Part shown: one piece after another, positions 1-6,847 of the stretch
Position numbering within the stretch: the first letter of the stretch is position 1
Layout of the letters: each line of letters opens with the position of its first letter
Assembly: GCA_001805205.1 (NCBI GenBank)
Contig: MHER01000004.1
Location: forward strand, 1 to 8,700
Direction of reading: 5' to 3'
Length of the DNA: 8,700 bases
Source: Nitrospirae bacterium RIFCSPLOW2_12_42_9
GTDB lineage: Bacteria; Nitrospirota; 9FT-COMBO-42-15; HDB-SIOI813
Notes under the pieces: model-generated
Seen by the model: the letters and a program-made list of their open reading frames with translations, nothing else
Databases searched by the model: none
What the model was told of the DNA's origin: nothing
Translations under genes and position numbers: made by a program

Positions 1-216
1 AATCTTATGAATATACTTAACCCTGATATGATAGTACTTACAGGTGCAGTAACCGGGTCATGGGATTTCTTTATGCCGGCTGCCATGGAAGAGGTTGAAA
101 GGAGAGCACTTAAGACTATTGTTGGCCGTACCAGGATAGTTAAAGGAAAACTCAGTGGTACTGCAGGAGTAATAGGTGCAGCAGCTATTGCCTGGAGGCA
201 ATTAGGTCATCTTTAA
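1..216 (+). CDS. ROK-family sugar kinase (glucokinase-like), C-terminal fragment
   Basis: The frame is open from the window edge (NLMNILNPDMIVLTG) to a TAA at 214-216, so this is the 3' end of a longer gene; the ATG at 7 is internal and not the start. The NxxNxxxPxxIVLxG pattern followed by a glycine/alanine-rich end (GTAGVIGAAAIA) is typical of the last helix-turn-strand part of ROK kinases, which phosphorylate glucose or related sugars with ATP in the cytoplasm. In this family the stretch helps close the nucleotide-binding lobe. The catalytic Asp and the zinc-binding cysteine cluster lie upstream and cannot be checked. The ABC exporter permease starts 7 bases after the stop, so the two are probably co-transcribed. 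Family call is fairly firm; the sugar specificity is unknown. Confidence 0.82.
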   Translation, partial: NLMNILNPDMIVLTGAVTGSWDFFMPAAMEEVERRALKTIVGRTRIVKGKLSGTAGVIGAAAIAWRQLGHL

Positions 217-223
217 CCTGAAT

Positions 224-1012
224 ATGAAAAAATATATCACACTCTTTCACATCAACTGGCAGAACTCACTTCAGTACAGATTCTCTCTGATAGTATATAT
301 CTTCGGCTACTCCCTCTACATAGGTGTCTTATTATATCTCTGGTCTGCCATATACAGCGAAGGACAGACAGTTGGTAATTATACACTTTCAGAGCTTACT
401 ACTTATTATCTCCTCCAGTTAATGATAAACTCTGTAATATTCTCATATGTCAGTTGGGATGTCATTGAAAACATAAAGGATGGCTATTTCTCAAATTTCC
501 TTATAAAACCTATTGACTACTATTTCTACTGGTTTACTGTAAACCTGTCAGGAAAGATACTTGAAGGTCTATTTATAATAATAGCAGTAGGTATAATCTC
601 CATATTTTTCCGGGGACATCTAACATTTCCGGGAACATCGGCTGCTTTAATCTATTTTCTTATCTCAGTAATACTGGGGATTGTACTTTCCTTTGAAATG
701 GACTTTTGTGTGGGGATGATCACCTTCTGGCTGACACAGGTGCGTACATTTAAATTCATGCTGCAGACCATCATCCTTTTCTTTGCGGGTGCCATGCTGC
801 CACTGGATCTTTTTCCTGACTTCCTTGTCAGGATATCAGACTTTTTACCATTCAGATATCTCGTCTATTTTCCAGTAAGCATCTATCTCGGAAAGATCAA
901 TAACCCATGGCCTTCTTTTGCAATCCTGATTGTGTGGATACTTGTATTCTATGGAATCTCACGCGTGCTGCTTTTAAGAGGGATAAAGAGGTATGAAGCA
1001 GTTGGCATATAA
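224..1012 (+). CDS. ABC-2 type exporter permease, first subunit (COG4587/COG3694, ABC2_membrane_6 family)
   Basis: This is a 262-residue integral membrane protein with about six hydrophobic segments (roughly residues 20-42, 58-78, 113-129, 139-162, 178-197, 230-250). A short charged N-terminus (MKKY) is followed by a long first helix. The segment DGYFSNFLIKPIDYYFYW (residues 86-103) fits the 'G.ls..LlkPi.y' cytoplasmic loop of this permease family, which probably contacts the ATPase. It would form a heterodimeric channel with the next gene's product, driven by the ATPase encoded after that. The gene overlaps the second permease by 20 bases, a strong sign of coupled translation. There is no clear Shine-Dalgarno upstream of the ATG. 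Substrate cannot be told from sequence; homologues are usually annotated only as uncharacterised or multidrug exporters. Confidence 0.88.
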   Translation: MKKYITLFHINWQNSLQYRFSLIVYIFGYSLYIGVLLYLWSAIYSEGQTVGNYTLSELTTYYLLQLMINSVIFSYVSWDVIENIKDGYFSNFLIKPIDYYFYWFTVNLSGKILEGLFIIIAVGIISIFFRGHLTFPGTSAALIYFLISVILGIVLSFEMDFCVGMITFWLTQVRTFKFMLQTIILFFAGAMLPLDLFPDFLVRISDFLPFRYLVYFPVSIYLGKINNPWPSFAILIVWILVFYGISRVLLLRGIKRYEAVGI

Positions 1013-1814
1013 TATTTTCAGAAAAATAAAGAGATACCTGCATCTCTACAGGGTGTTTTTATCCCAGAATCTCAAAGAGGATATGATCTACAGATCTAAC
1101 TTCATCACGCTTGCTGTAATGGACATAGGGTTTGTCAGTGTCAGCGTCATCCTGTTCAAGATCATCTTCACCCATGTAACATCCATTGCAGGCTGGACAT
1201 TCCATCAATCTGTTATTCTTATAGGGAGCGTCGGGATTATAAGGGAGATGGCCTATCTGACATTCAGAAGAGGTTTCCTTGAGCTTGGGAATCATATACG
1301 GAAAGGCACCTTTGATACGTTCATGGTAAGGCCCATGGCGCCCAATATACACCTTGCCTTCAGACATATTTCAATATCCGAGAGTTTCGGAGAGGCAATA
1401 ACAGGTGTTGTGCTTGTAATATATGGTATCTTACACTTAAACAACTGGACCTGGGTCAGTATACCGCTTTACATAATATTTCTGCTTAATTCTTTATTCG
1501 TATATTATGGGTTCAGTCTACTGATAAACAGTATAGTATTCTGGGTGATCAAAACCCAGGAATTAAATACTATTGTATACTTTTTCATGGAGACCTCAAG
1601 ATATCCGGGAGATATCTACAGGGGGGTCGGGAAATTCATTTTTACATTTATAATACCAATCGGGATTATTGCTACAGTCCCTGCCTCTGTGTTAACAGGA
1701 CGCACATCGTGGAGTTCTGCTCTGATTGCACTTTTTGTGGGGATATCTTTTTTAACAACCGGCATACTCGTATGGAGAAAAAGTATTGAACACTACTCAT
1801 CTGCGAGTGGATAA
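993..1814 (+). CDS. ABC-2 type exporter permease, second subunit (COG3694/COG4587-like)
   Basis: A 273-residue membrane protein with several hydrophobic segments (roughly 38-58, 72-90, 133-149, 156-185, 213-233, 240-261). It carries the same loop signature as its partner: IRKGTFDTFMVRPMAPNIH (102-120) matches the 'G.fD..LvrPl' element. A second family hallmark, SRYPGDIYRGVGKF, lies near residue 202, just before the last two helices. The start at 993 lies inside the previous gene; AAGAGGGA at 976-983 is a reasonable ribosome site 9 bases upstream. The 20-base overlap with the first permease suggests the two are made in equal amounts and pair in the membrane. Function as half of an export channel is well supported; cargo is unknown. 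Confidence 0.88.
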   Translation: MKQLAYNIFRKIKRYLHLYRVFLSQNLKEDMIYRSNFITLAVMDIGFVSVSVILFKIIFTHVTSIAGWTFHQSVILIGSVGIIREMAYLTFRRGFLELGNHIRKGTFDTFMVRPMAPNIHLAFRHISISESFGEAITGVVLVIYGILHLNNWTWVSIPLYIIFLLNSLFVYYGFSLLINSIVFWVIKTQELNTIVYFFMETSRYPGDIYRGVGKFIFTFIIPIGIIATVPASVLTGRTSWSSALIALFVGISFLTTGILVWRKSIEHYSSASG

Positions 1815-1824
1815 AAAATAAACA

Positions 1825-2799
1825 ATGTCTACTTCAATACAGGTAAAGAATCTCTCCAAGACCTATGAGTACTTTAAAAAAGAGGCCGGCCTCACTGGCT
1901 CTCTTAAAAGCCTGTTTTGGAGAGAGAAGTTATATAATGAAGCGCTGAAGGGGATATCCTTTAAGATAGATGAGGGAGAGCTTATCGGATTCTTAGGACC
2001 AAATGGTGCAGGGAAGACAACTACCCTGAAGATACTCTCCGGCATACTCTATCCAACCTCAGGGGAGGCCGTTGTTCTGGGATATGTACCATGGAAGAGG
2101 TCTCCTGAATATCAGAGACAGTTCTCGATCGTAATGGGACAGAAAAATCAATTGTGGTGGGACCTCCCGGCACAGGAGTCGTTTCAGTTAAATAAAGAGA
2201 TATATGAAATAGACACAAAGACTTACAGAAACAATTTAGATGAGCTTATTGAACTTTTTGAAATAAAAGATATATTGGATATTCCTGTAAGGAAGTTGTC
2301 AATGGGGCAGCGTATGAAGTGTGAACTTTCTGCTGCCCTGCTCCACTCTCCGAGGGTGCTCTTCCTCGATGAGCCTACCATAGGACTTGATATCATCTCC
2401 CAGGAGAAGATAAGGCATTATCTCAGTGAGTACAACAAGATAAAGAAGACGACCGTGCTCCTTACAAGCCACTACATGCGGGACGTTGAGAGGCTGTGCG
2501 GGCGCGTAATTGTCATAAATAACGGTATCATTGTATATGATGGCTCTGTCCAGGACCTGATGAACACATATGGAAAGCACAAGATCATACGTCTCAGATT
2601 CTCAAAGGAATACACTGAAAATGGACTTGCAAAATACGGAGAGATATTAGAACGTGACGGCCTTTGTGTGGTATTAAAAACAGGGAAAGAAGACATCGCA
2701 GCCTCTACAGCCAGGATACTCAATGAACTCCCTGTTGAAGACCTTTCAGTCGAAGAGATAGAGATAGAAGAGGTCATTAAGAAAATATTTACCGGATAA
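1825..2799 (+). CDS. ABC transporter ATP-binding protein (COG4586-type exporter ATPase)
   Basis: All nucleotide-binding motifs are present in order in this 324-residue protein: Walker A GPNGAGKT (58-65), Q-loop region VMGQKNQLWWDLP (Q106), signature LSMGQ (158-162), Walker B RVLFLDEP (177-184), D-loop GLD (187-189) and the switch histidine in TSHYMRD (H216). The QLWWDLP sequence after the Q-loop and the long N-terminal insert before Walker A (KEAGLTGSLKSLFWRE, 19-34) are characteristic of the COG4586 group, which pairs with two ABC2_membrane_6 permeases, exactly the two genes upstream. Residues from about 250 form a C-terminal accessory domain with a mostly acidic end. It would hydrolyse ATP on the cytoplasmic face to drive export. 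It begins 10 bases after the second permease; the upstream ribosome site is weak. Confidence 0.95.
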   Translation: MSTSIQVKNLSKTYEYFKKEAGLTGSLKSLFWREKLYNEALKGISFKIDEGELIGFLGPNGAGKTTTLKILSGILYPTSGEAVVLGYVPWKRSPEYQRQFSIVMGQKNQLWWDLPAQESFQLNKEIYEIDTKTYRNNLDELIELFEIKDILDIPVRKLSMGQRMKCELSAALLHSPRVLFLDEPTIGLDIISQEKIRHYLSEYNKIKKTTVLLTSHYMRDVERLCGRVIVINNGIIVYDGSVQDLMNTYGKHKIIRLRFSKEYTENGLAKYGEILERDGLCVVLKTGKEDIAASTARILNELPVEDLSVEEIEIEEVIKKIFTG

Positions 2800-2804
2800 G
2801 GAGT
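2797..2804 (+). promoter_or_regulatory. Shine-Dalgarno site for RNase R
   Basis: TAAGGAG at 2797-2803 sits seven bases before the ATG at 2811 and overlaps the stop codon of the ABC ATPase gene. It supports the chosen RNase R start and suggests that translation of the two genes may be coupled. Confidence 0.7.
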
Positions 2805-2810
2805 CTATTT

Positions 2811-4925
2811 ATGGAATTAACCAGGGATGACATATTAAAACTAATGCAGGATAAGGCATACCGGCCGCTTCTCTTAAAAGAGCTGATAGGGCTGTTCAAT
2901 GTATCAAGAAAGGAGCGGCCGGTATTTAAAGAGATGATAGGAGATATGCTGGAGAAGGGTTTAATCGTAAAGATCAGGGGAGACCGCTATGGTCTTCCAG
3001 GAAAGATGAACCTGATAACCGGTGTCCTCCAGGGCCACCCGGATGGTTATGGTTTTGTGAAATCTGATCTTGAAGGAGAGGCTGATTTATTTGTCCCAAA
3101 GAGAAATATGATGGGCGCCATGCATAATGACCGCGTAGTAGCCAGGATAGAGTCTGCTGACAGAGGTGGTCGTCTGGAAGGCCGCATCATTAGGATATTG
3201 GAGCGTTTTCATAGCAGGATCGTCGGCCGTTTTGAGAGGGGGAAAAATTTCGGTTTTGTCATCCCTTCTGACAGAAAAATATCCCATGACATCTATATTC
3301 CCCCGAAATTATTTAACAAGGCTAAAGATGGAGATGTTGTTGTAGCAAAGATAATTGCATATCCTCAGAAGACAAGGAACCCCGAAGGAGAGATTATTAA
3401 GGTCCTGGGACGGTCATCAACCCCCGGCATTGATACAGGGATGATCATTGAAGAGTATGAGCTCCCCACTGAATTCCCTGAGGATGTTATAACAGAGGCT
3501 GAGGCACTTCCCGGAGAAGTTGCTGAATCGATGTTAAAAGAGAGGGTTGATCTCCGCACTCTTCAGACTGTAACCATAGATGGGGAAAGGGCAAAGGACT
3601 TTGACGATGCAGTTTCTATTGAAAAACTGCCTGACGGTCGATTCAGGCTTTGGGTCCATATTGCAGATGTAAGCTACTATGTCCCATGGGGTTCTGAACT
3701 TGATAATGAGTCCTATAACCGCGGGACCAGTGTTTATCTGCCAGACAGGGTTATTCCCATGTTCCCGGAAAGACTCTCAAACCATATATGCAGCCTGAAC
3801 CCGCGGGAAGATCGTCTGACACTGACCGCAGAGATGATGTTTGACGGGAATGGAAATCGTATAAATTATAAAATATATGAAAGCGTAATAAACAGTAATG
3901 AGCGGATGACCTATACTGCAGTAAAAGAAATACTGGAAGATGAAGATAGTAAAATCATATCAAGATATAGTGACCTTATAGAGACATTCCATCTTATGAG
4001 GGAGTTATGTCTGAAGCTAAGGGCAAAGCGGATGGGGCGTGGAAGCATAGACTTCGACCTCCCTGAGCCTGAGATTATCCTTGATCTCCAGAGCAAAACA
4101 ATCAATATTGTAAGGTCGGAAAGGAATATAGCCCACCAGATCATCGAAGAGTTCATGCTTGCTGCCAATGAGACCATTGCCCGGCATATGGGAAACAAAG
4201 AGATACCCTTTATTTACCGTGTCCATGAATCACCTGATGAGGATAAGATCATGGAGTTCAATGAATTTATGGAGGACCTTGGCTACAAGTTTAAGCTGAA
4301 CCATCAGCAGCCGAAGACCTTTCAGAGATTGTTAAATAAATTAGAGGGTAAGAGTGAGGAGACACTTATAAACCAGTTATTACTCCGCTCTATGAAACAG
4401 GCACGATACTCTACTGAGAATATCGGTCATTTCGGGCTTGCCTCAGAGCACTACACTCATTTCACCTCTCCAATCCGGAGATACCCTGACCTCATTGTGC
4501 ACCGTCTTATTAAGGAGGTTTCAAAGAACCGCCGTATCAAAGAAGAGAGAAAGTCCCTGCTTGACGCTAAATTGAAGGATATAGCAAAGCATTCTTCAGA
4601 GCGGGAGAGGTTATCAATGGAGGCAGAAAGGGAGGTTGTGGAATTAAAGAAGCTGGAGTTCATGCAGGATAAGATCGGCTCAGAATATGATGGTGTTATA
4701 TCAGGTGTGGTGGCATTTGGCTTTTTTGTAGAGCTTGAGGACATCCTTGTAGAGGGGCTCGTACGCGTAACTTCTATGTATGATGATTTTTATAGATTTG
4801 AAGAAAGGCAGCACAGACTTGCAGGCGACAGGACAGATAAGGTTTATAGATTGGGCGATAAGGTCAGGGTACGGGTGGACAAGGTAGATATGGAGAAGAG
4901 AAAGATAGACTTCATATTGGCATGA
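2811..4925 (+). CDS. rnr: Ribonuclease R (3'-5' exoribonuclease, RNB family)
   Basis: This 704-residue protein has the full RNase R layout: an N-terminal winged-helix part (about 1-65), two cold-shock-like OB folds (about 66-200, containing HPDGYGFV and KNFGFVIP), the RNB catalytic domain (about 245-575) and a C-terminal S1 RNA-binding domain (about 622-704). The metal-binding catalytic acids are visible in D257GERAKDFDD (D257, D263, D265, D266). The HFTSPIRRYPDLIVHR signature is at 550-565. It degrades structured RNA processively from the 3' end, acting in mRNA decay, rRNA quality control and tmRNA-linked decay. The length is at the short end of the usual range because it lacks the long basic tail of the enterobacterial enzyme. 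A good ribosome site supports the start. The next gene follows after 17 bases. Confidence 0.97.
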   Translation: MELTRDDILKLMQDKAYRPLLLKELIGLFNVSRKERPVFKEMIGDMLEKGLIVKIRGDRYGLPGKMNLITGVLQGHPDGYGFVKSDLEGEADLFVPKRNMMGAMHNDRVVARIESADRGGRLEGRIIRILERFHSRIVGRFERGKNFGFVIPSDRKISHDIYIPPKLFNKAKDGDVVVAKIIAYPQKTRNPEGEIIKVLGRSSTPGIDTGMIIEEYELPTEFPEDVITEAEALPGEVAESMLKERVDLRTLQTVTIDGERAKDFDDAVSIEKLPDGRFRLWVHIADVSYYVPWGSELDNESYNRGTSVYLPDRVIPMFPERLSNHICSLNPREDRLTLTAEMMFDGNGNRINYKIYESVINSNERMTYTAVKEILEDEDSKIISRYSDLIETFHLMRELCLKLRAKRMGRGSIDFDLPEPEIILDLQSKTINIVRSERNIAHQIIEEFMLAANETIARHMGNKEIPFIYRVHESPDEDKIMEFNEFMEDLGYKFKLNHQQPKTFQRLLNKLEGKSEETLINQLLLRSMKQARYSTENIGHFGLASEHYTHFTSPIRRYPDLIVHRLIKEVSKNRRIKEERKSLLDAKLKDIAKHSSERERLSMEAEREVVELKKLEFMQDKIGSEYDGVISGVVAFGFFVELEDILVEGLVRVTSMYDDFYRFEERQHRLAGDRTDKVYRLGDKVRVRVDKVDMEKRKIDFILA

Positions 4926-4942
4926 TGATAAAATGAGATACC

Positions 4943-5224
4943 ATGAAGCTTAAAAAGGAAAGGGTTTTAATATTGGCAAGGAATATTATAGAAGGACTTA
5001 TAGAAAAGGGGAGTATAGTTCCTAATATCCCCAAAGGGGACCTGACAGGCAAGATAGAGAATATAATTACTGAAGATTTGATGGTTGAAGACAGGATCAA
5101 CGAAGAGGTCCGGGAGATAATGAAGGCATATTCAAAACAGATAGACCAGGGGAGCATCAATTACAATAAGATGTTCCAGATGATAAAGAATAAGCTCGTT
5201 CAGGAGCGAAGCATAGTCCTCTGA
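4943..5224 (+). CDS. DUF507 family protein, first copy
   Basis: A 93-residue, highly charged, mostly helical protein with no signal peptide, membrane segment or cysteine. The start MKLKKERVLILARNIIEGLIEKG and the central pattern EDLMVEDRINEEVREIMKAY match the DUF507 family, known from Nitrospirota, Aquificota and Desulfobacterota lineages, whose function is not established. It lies 17 bases after RNase R, and its TGA stop overlaps the ATG of the second DUF507 gene by one base (TGATG at 5222-5226), so the pair is almost certainly translated together. The gene order RNase R - DUF507 - DUF507 hints at RNA metabolism or translation, but that is only association. The ribosome site is weak. Confidence 0.85.
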   Translation: MKLKKERVLILARNIIEGLIEKGSIVPNIPKGDLTGKIENIITEDLMVEDRINEEVREIMKAYSKQIDQGSINYNKMFQMIKNKLVQERSIVL

Positions 5225-5496
5225 TGATACTGAACGAAGACAAGATAAGCCACTTATCACACCTTATATTAAATGATCTTAAAAAGGGTCTCGCAACATT
5301 TAAAGAAGATGAGATAACGGTCCTGAGGGAGATCAAACGGCTGATAATCGCTGAATTGCGCATCGATGAACAGGTGGATACAATAGTCAGAAAGAAACTA
5401 ACACCCTACACTATTAAGAACCCGGAAGGGACACCGGAGTGGAACTTCCAGTACAATCGGTTCTTTGAAGAAGAGATGCGAAAGAGACGAAGATAA
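5224..5496 (+). CDS. DUF507 family protein, second copy
   Basis: This 90-residue protein aligns end to end in layout with the gene before it: an N-terminal KISHLSHLILNDL helix (compare RVLILARNIIEGL), a central EIKRLIIAELRIDEQVDTIVRKKL (compare the ED.MVEDRINEEVREIM segment), then a polar C-terminal helix. The two are related but clearly diverged, so this is an old duplication and may encode two subunits of one complex. It differs in the end, EWNFQYNRFFEEEMRKRRR, with a strongly basic final stretch that could bind nucleic acid (inference). Its start codon shares one base with the preceding stop. After its TAA the reading switches to the toxin-antitoxin pair with a 35-base gap. Confidence 0.83.
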   Translation: MILNEDKISHLSHLILNDLKKGLATFKEDEITVLREIKRLIIAELRIDEQVDTIVRKKLTPYTIKNPEGTPEWNFQYNRFFEEEMRKRRR

Positions 5497-5531
5497 TCAC
5501 GGATTAACAGACTTTATCGTTGGATGATGAT

Positions 5532-5888
5532 ATGCACAGTGAAATAAAAACCTATGCAAAACACTGGAAAAGGCATCTCAACGCAATGGAGAAAACACGC
5601 CAGGTACTTTTCAAAAAGGCACTGGATGATGCCGCTAAGATAGCCAATTATCTCAGGGAAAGGTATGGATGCGAAGAAATCTATCTGATAGGCTCGATCC
5701 TTGAAAAGGAGCGGTTCTCGGAGAAGTCCGATATAGACTTGGTTGTAAGAGGATTGCCCAAAGAGAGGTACTTTCATATATTGGCAGAGATCAGGGACAT
5801 CACCGATTTTTCCACAGACATAATTCCTTACGAAGACGCCAATGAGTTGATAATAGAGACCGTTAAAAAAGAAGGGAAACAGTTATAA
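5532..5888 (+). CDS. Minimal nucleotidyltransferase, MntA-like antitoxin of a type VII toxin-antitoxin pair
   Basis: The protein (118 residues from the ATG at 5532) has a charged N-terminal helix and then the core of the minimal nucleotidyltransferase fold: YLIGS (51-55), SDIDLVV (66-72) and a third acid D96 in STDIIPY. These are the GS...DxD motif and the third metal-binding aspartate of the MNT superfamily. In MntA/HepT systems this enzyme transfers AMP from ATP onto a tyrosine of the HepT toxin and silences it. The spacing between GS and DxD is eleven residues, one more than the common ten. A TTG at 5520 would add four residues, but the ATG is a stronger codon and has GGAT six bases upstream, so I prefer it. 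The HepT-like gene starts 2 bases after the stop. Confidence 0.82.
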   Translation: MHSEIKTYAKHWKRHLNAMEKTRQVLFKKALDDAAKIANYLRERYGCEEIYLIGSILEKERFSEKSDIDLVVRGLPKERYFHILAEIRDITDFSTDIIPYEDANELIIETVKKEGKQL

Positions 5889-5890
5889 GA

Positions 5891-6376
5891 ATGATAGACA
5901 GATTTCAACAAAAGGTGCAGAGGGTTGTCTCTGAGATAGAAGAGGAGCTGACAAACATAGAGAGACTTCTTTCGGAGCTGAATGAACACCAGAAGGAAGA
6001 ACCACGGAATACCTTCTACCTCAGGGCCATTGGTTCTATTTTTCATGACTTCTATTGCGGGGTAGAGCGAATATTCGAGAGGATTGCGGAAGAGCTGAAT
6101 GGTGGGATCCCTGCGGGTGAGAACTGGCATATCCACCTGTTAAAGGACATGACTCTGCAGATTGACAAGGTTCGGCCTCCTGTAATATCAAAAGAACTTT
6201 CCGCTGAACTCAGGGGATATTTGGAATTCCGCCACAGGTTCAGGAATATATATGGATTCGAGCTGGAATGGGATAAACTGAAGGGTCTGAAAGAAGACAT
6301 GCCCAACGTAGCGGCAAGATTCAAAAAGGAAATACAGGAATTTATTGAGTTTATGAAAAAACTGGCAGAGGAGTGA
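5891..6376 (+). CDS. HepT-like HEPN-domain protein, putative toxin partner of the upstream nucleotidyltransferase
   Basis: A 161-residue, all-helical protein of the HepT-like/DUF86-like HEPN class. Visible features are an N-terminal coiled-coil-prone helix (QRVVSEIEEELTNIERLLSEL, residues 10-30), a middle helix FHDFYCGVERIFERIAEEL (51-69), and the family core FRHRFRNIYGFELEWDKL (113-130). HEPN ribonucleases use an R-x4-6-H motif, in HepT extended to RX4HXY, whose tyrosine is AMPylated by MntA. Here R114 and Y121 are in place but the histidine position is N119. It follows the nucleotidyltransferase by two bases, the normal antitoxin-toxin order for this family. It could be an RNase with a variant site, or a weakened or inactive member; sequence alone cannot decide. 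Its TGA at 6374-6376 ends the plus-strand gene block. Confidence 0.8.
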   Translation: MIDRFQQKVQRVVSEIEEELTNIERLLSELNEHQKEEPRNTFYLRAIGSIFHDFYCGVERIFERIAEELNGGIPAGENWHIHLLKDMTLQIDKVRPPVISKELSAELRGYLEFRHRFRNIYGFELEWDKLKGLKEDMPNVAARFKKEIQEFIEFMKKLAEE

Positions 6377-6453
6377 TGTTAGGTATAGAGGATAAATATG
6401 AAATAGAGATAGAAGCACTCAAAAGAAGAATCAGGAGAAACTATCAATCAGGC

Positions 6454-6627
6454 TTATCTCTTTTCCTTCTCCTCAAAATACAGGCACTTCTCTCCGGATG
6501 CCTGCTGTACCACAATAGAAGATATCTGTTTACTCTTAAACCCCATTTTCTTACATCCATAAGGAAAGTCCTTTTCCCATGTAATATAAAGATGCCTGCA
6601 CTTAAAGCAGTCTGTCTCTTTTTCCAC
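6454..6627 (-). CDS. Small conserved cysteine protein, 57 residues, probable metal-binding
   Basis: Reading the minus strand from a GTG at 6627 gives a 57-codon frame ending in TAA at 6454. It begins MEKETDCFKCRHLYITW, then FPYGCKKMGFKSKQ, and ends near GEKCLYFEEKEKR. Four cysteines (C7, C10, C25, C48) with CxxC spacing suggest a small zinc or iron-sulfur site. The CFKCxHxYITW..xFPYGC pattern resembles a family of short proteins in Nitrospirota and Desulfobacterota, sometimes mislabelled uracil-DNA glycosylase (from memory, not a search). GTAAGGT lies seven bases upstream of the GTG, a usable ribosome site. The frame overlaps the end of the upstream membrane-protein gene by 26 bases, so it is probably last in the minus-strand operon. 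Function unknown. Confidence 0.72.
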   Translation of the reverse strand: MEKETDCFKCRHLYITWEKDFPYGCKKMGFKSKQISSIVVQQASGEKCLYFEEKEKR

Positions 6628-6847
6628 TGAACAACCTTACCCTTATCTCATGAAGCTTCTTATATTGTTTTGGGAATATAGTTTTAAGCCTTGAGAGATA
6701 ACGTCTTGCAGTATTACTTGATCTTGAGATCATTACAATCCCTATAATAAACGGGACAAAGCCCGGGAATAATGGCAGCATGAAACCTATAATACCTATG
6801 GCTATAAGAAAACTCCCAATTATAAATAATATAGACCGCTTAACCAT
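6602..6847 (-). CDS. Small two-helix membrane protein (PGPGW/DUF454-like)
   Basis: An 81-residue protein. After a short basic start (MVKR), two hydrophobic stretches (about 5-24 and 26-42) are joined around LPLFPGFVPF, a proline/glycine turn typical of PGPGW and DUF454-like membrane proteins. After that comes ISRSSNTARRYL and a basic cytoplasmic tail rich in Lys and Arg. This suggests a hairpin in the inner membrane with both ends inside the cell. The ATG begins directly after the JAMM gene's TAA with no gap, and AAAGAG is seven bases upstream, so it is co-translated with the sulfur cluster. No catalytic residues are visible. Whether it serves the sulfur pathway or is only a passenger is unknown. 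Confidence 0.7.
   Translation of the reverse strand: MVKRSILFIIGSFLIAIGIIGFMLPLFPGFVPFIIGIVMISRSSNTARRYLSRLKTIFPKQYKKLHEIRVRLFSGKRDRLL

Noticed and set aside
1059..1367. Minus-strand frame with several cysteines opposite the second permease.
   Set aside because: It is fully antisense to a well-supported membrane protein and matches no family; the same holds for the other long antisense frames opposite RNase R, the ABC ATPase and the E1-like gene.
5520..5531. TTG start at 5520 for the nucleotidyltransferase.
   Set aside because: It adds only MDDD, has no ribosome site at a proper distance, and an ATG follows four codons later with GGAT upstream.
6429..6452. Direct repeat AATCAGG at 6429-6435 and 6446-6452 as a possible target-site duplication.
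   Set aside because: Seven bases, 10 bases apart, with no element between them; chance is likely.
6433..6473. AGGAGAA (6433-6439) and TTCTCCT (6467-6473) as a terminator between the convergent gene blocks.
   Set aside because: The loop would be 27 bases, the stem partly overlaps the coding end of the cysteine protein, and neither strand has a U-run after it.
6373..6630. An 85-codon plus-strand frame beginning GTGATG at the HepT-like stop, which looks translationally coupled to that gene.
   Set aside because: From 6454 on it is antisense to the cysteine protein, its translation resembles no family, and it is rich in residues expected from reading an antisense frame. Only its first 26 codons are free of overlap, too little to support a gene.
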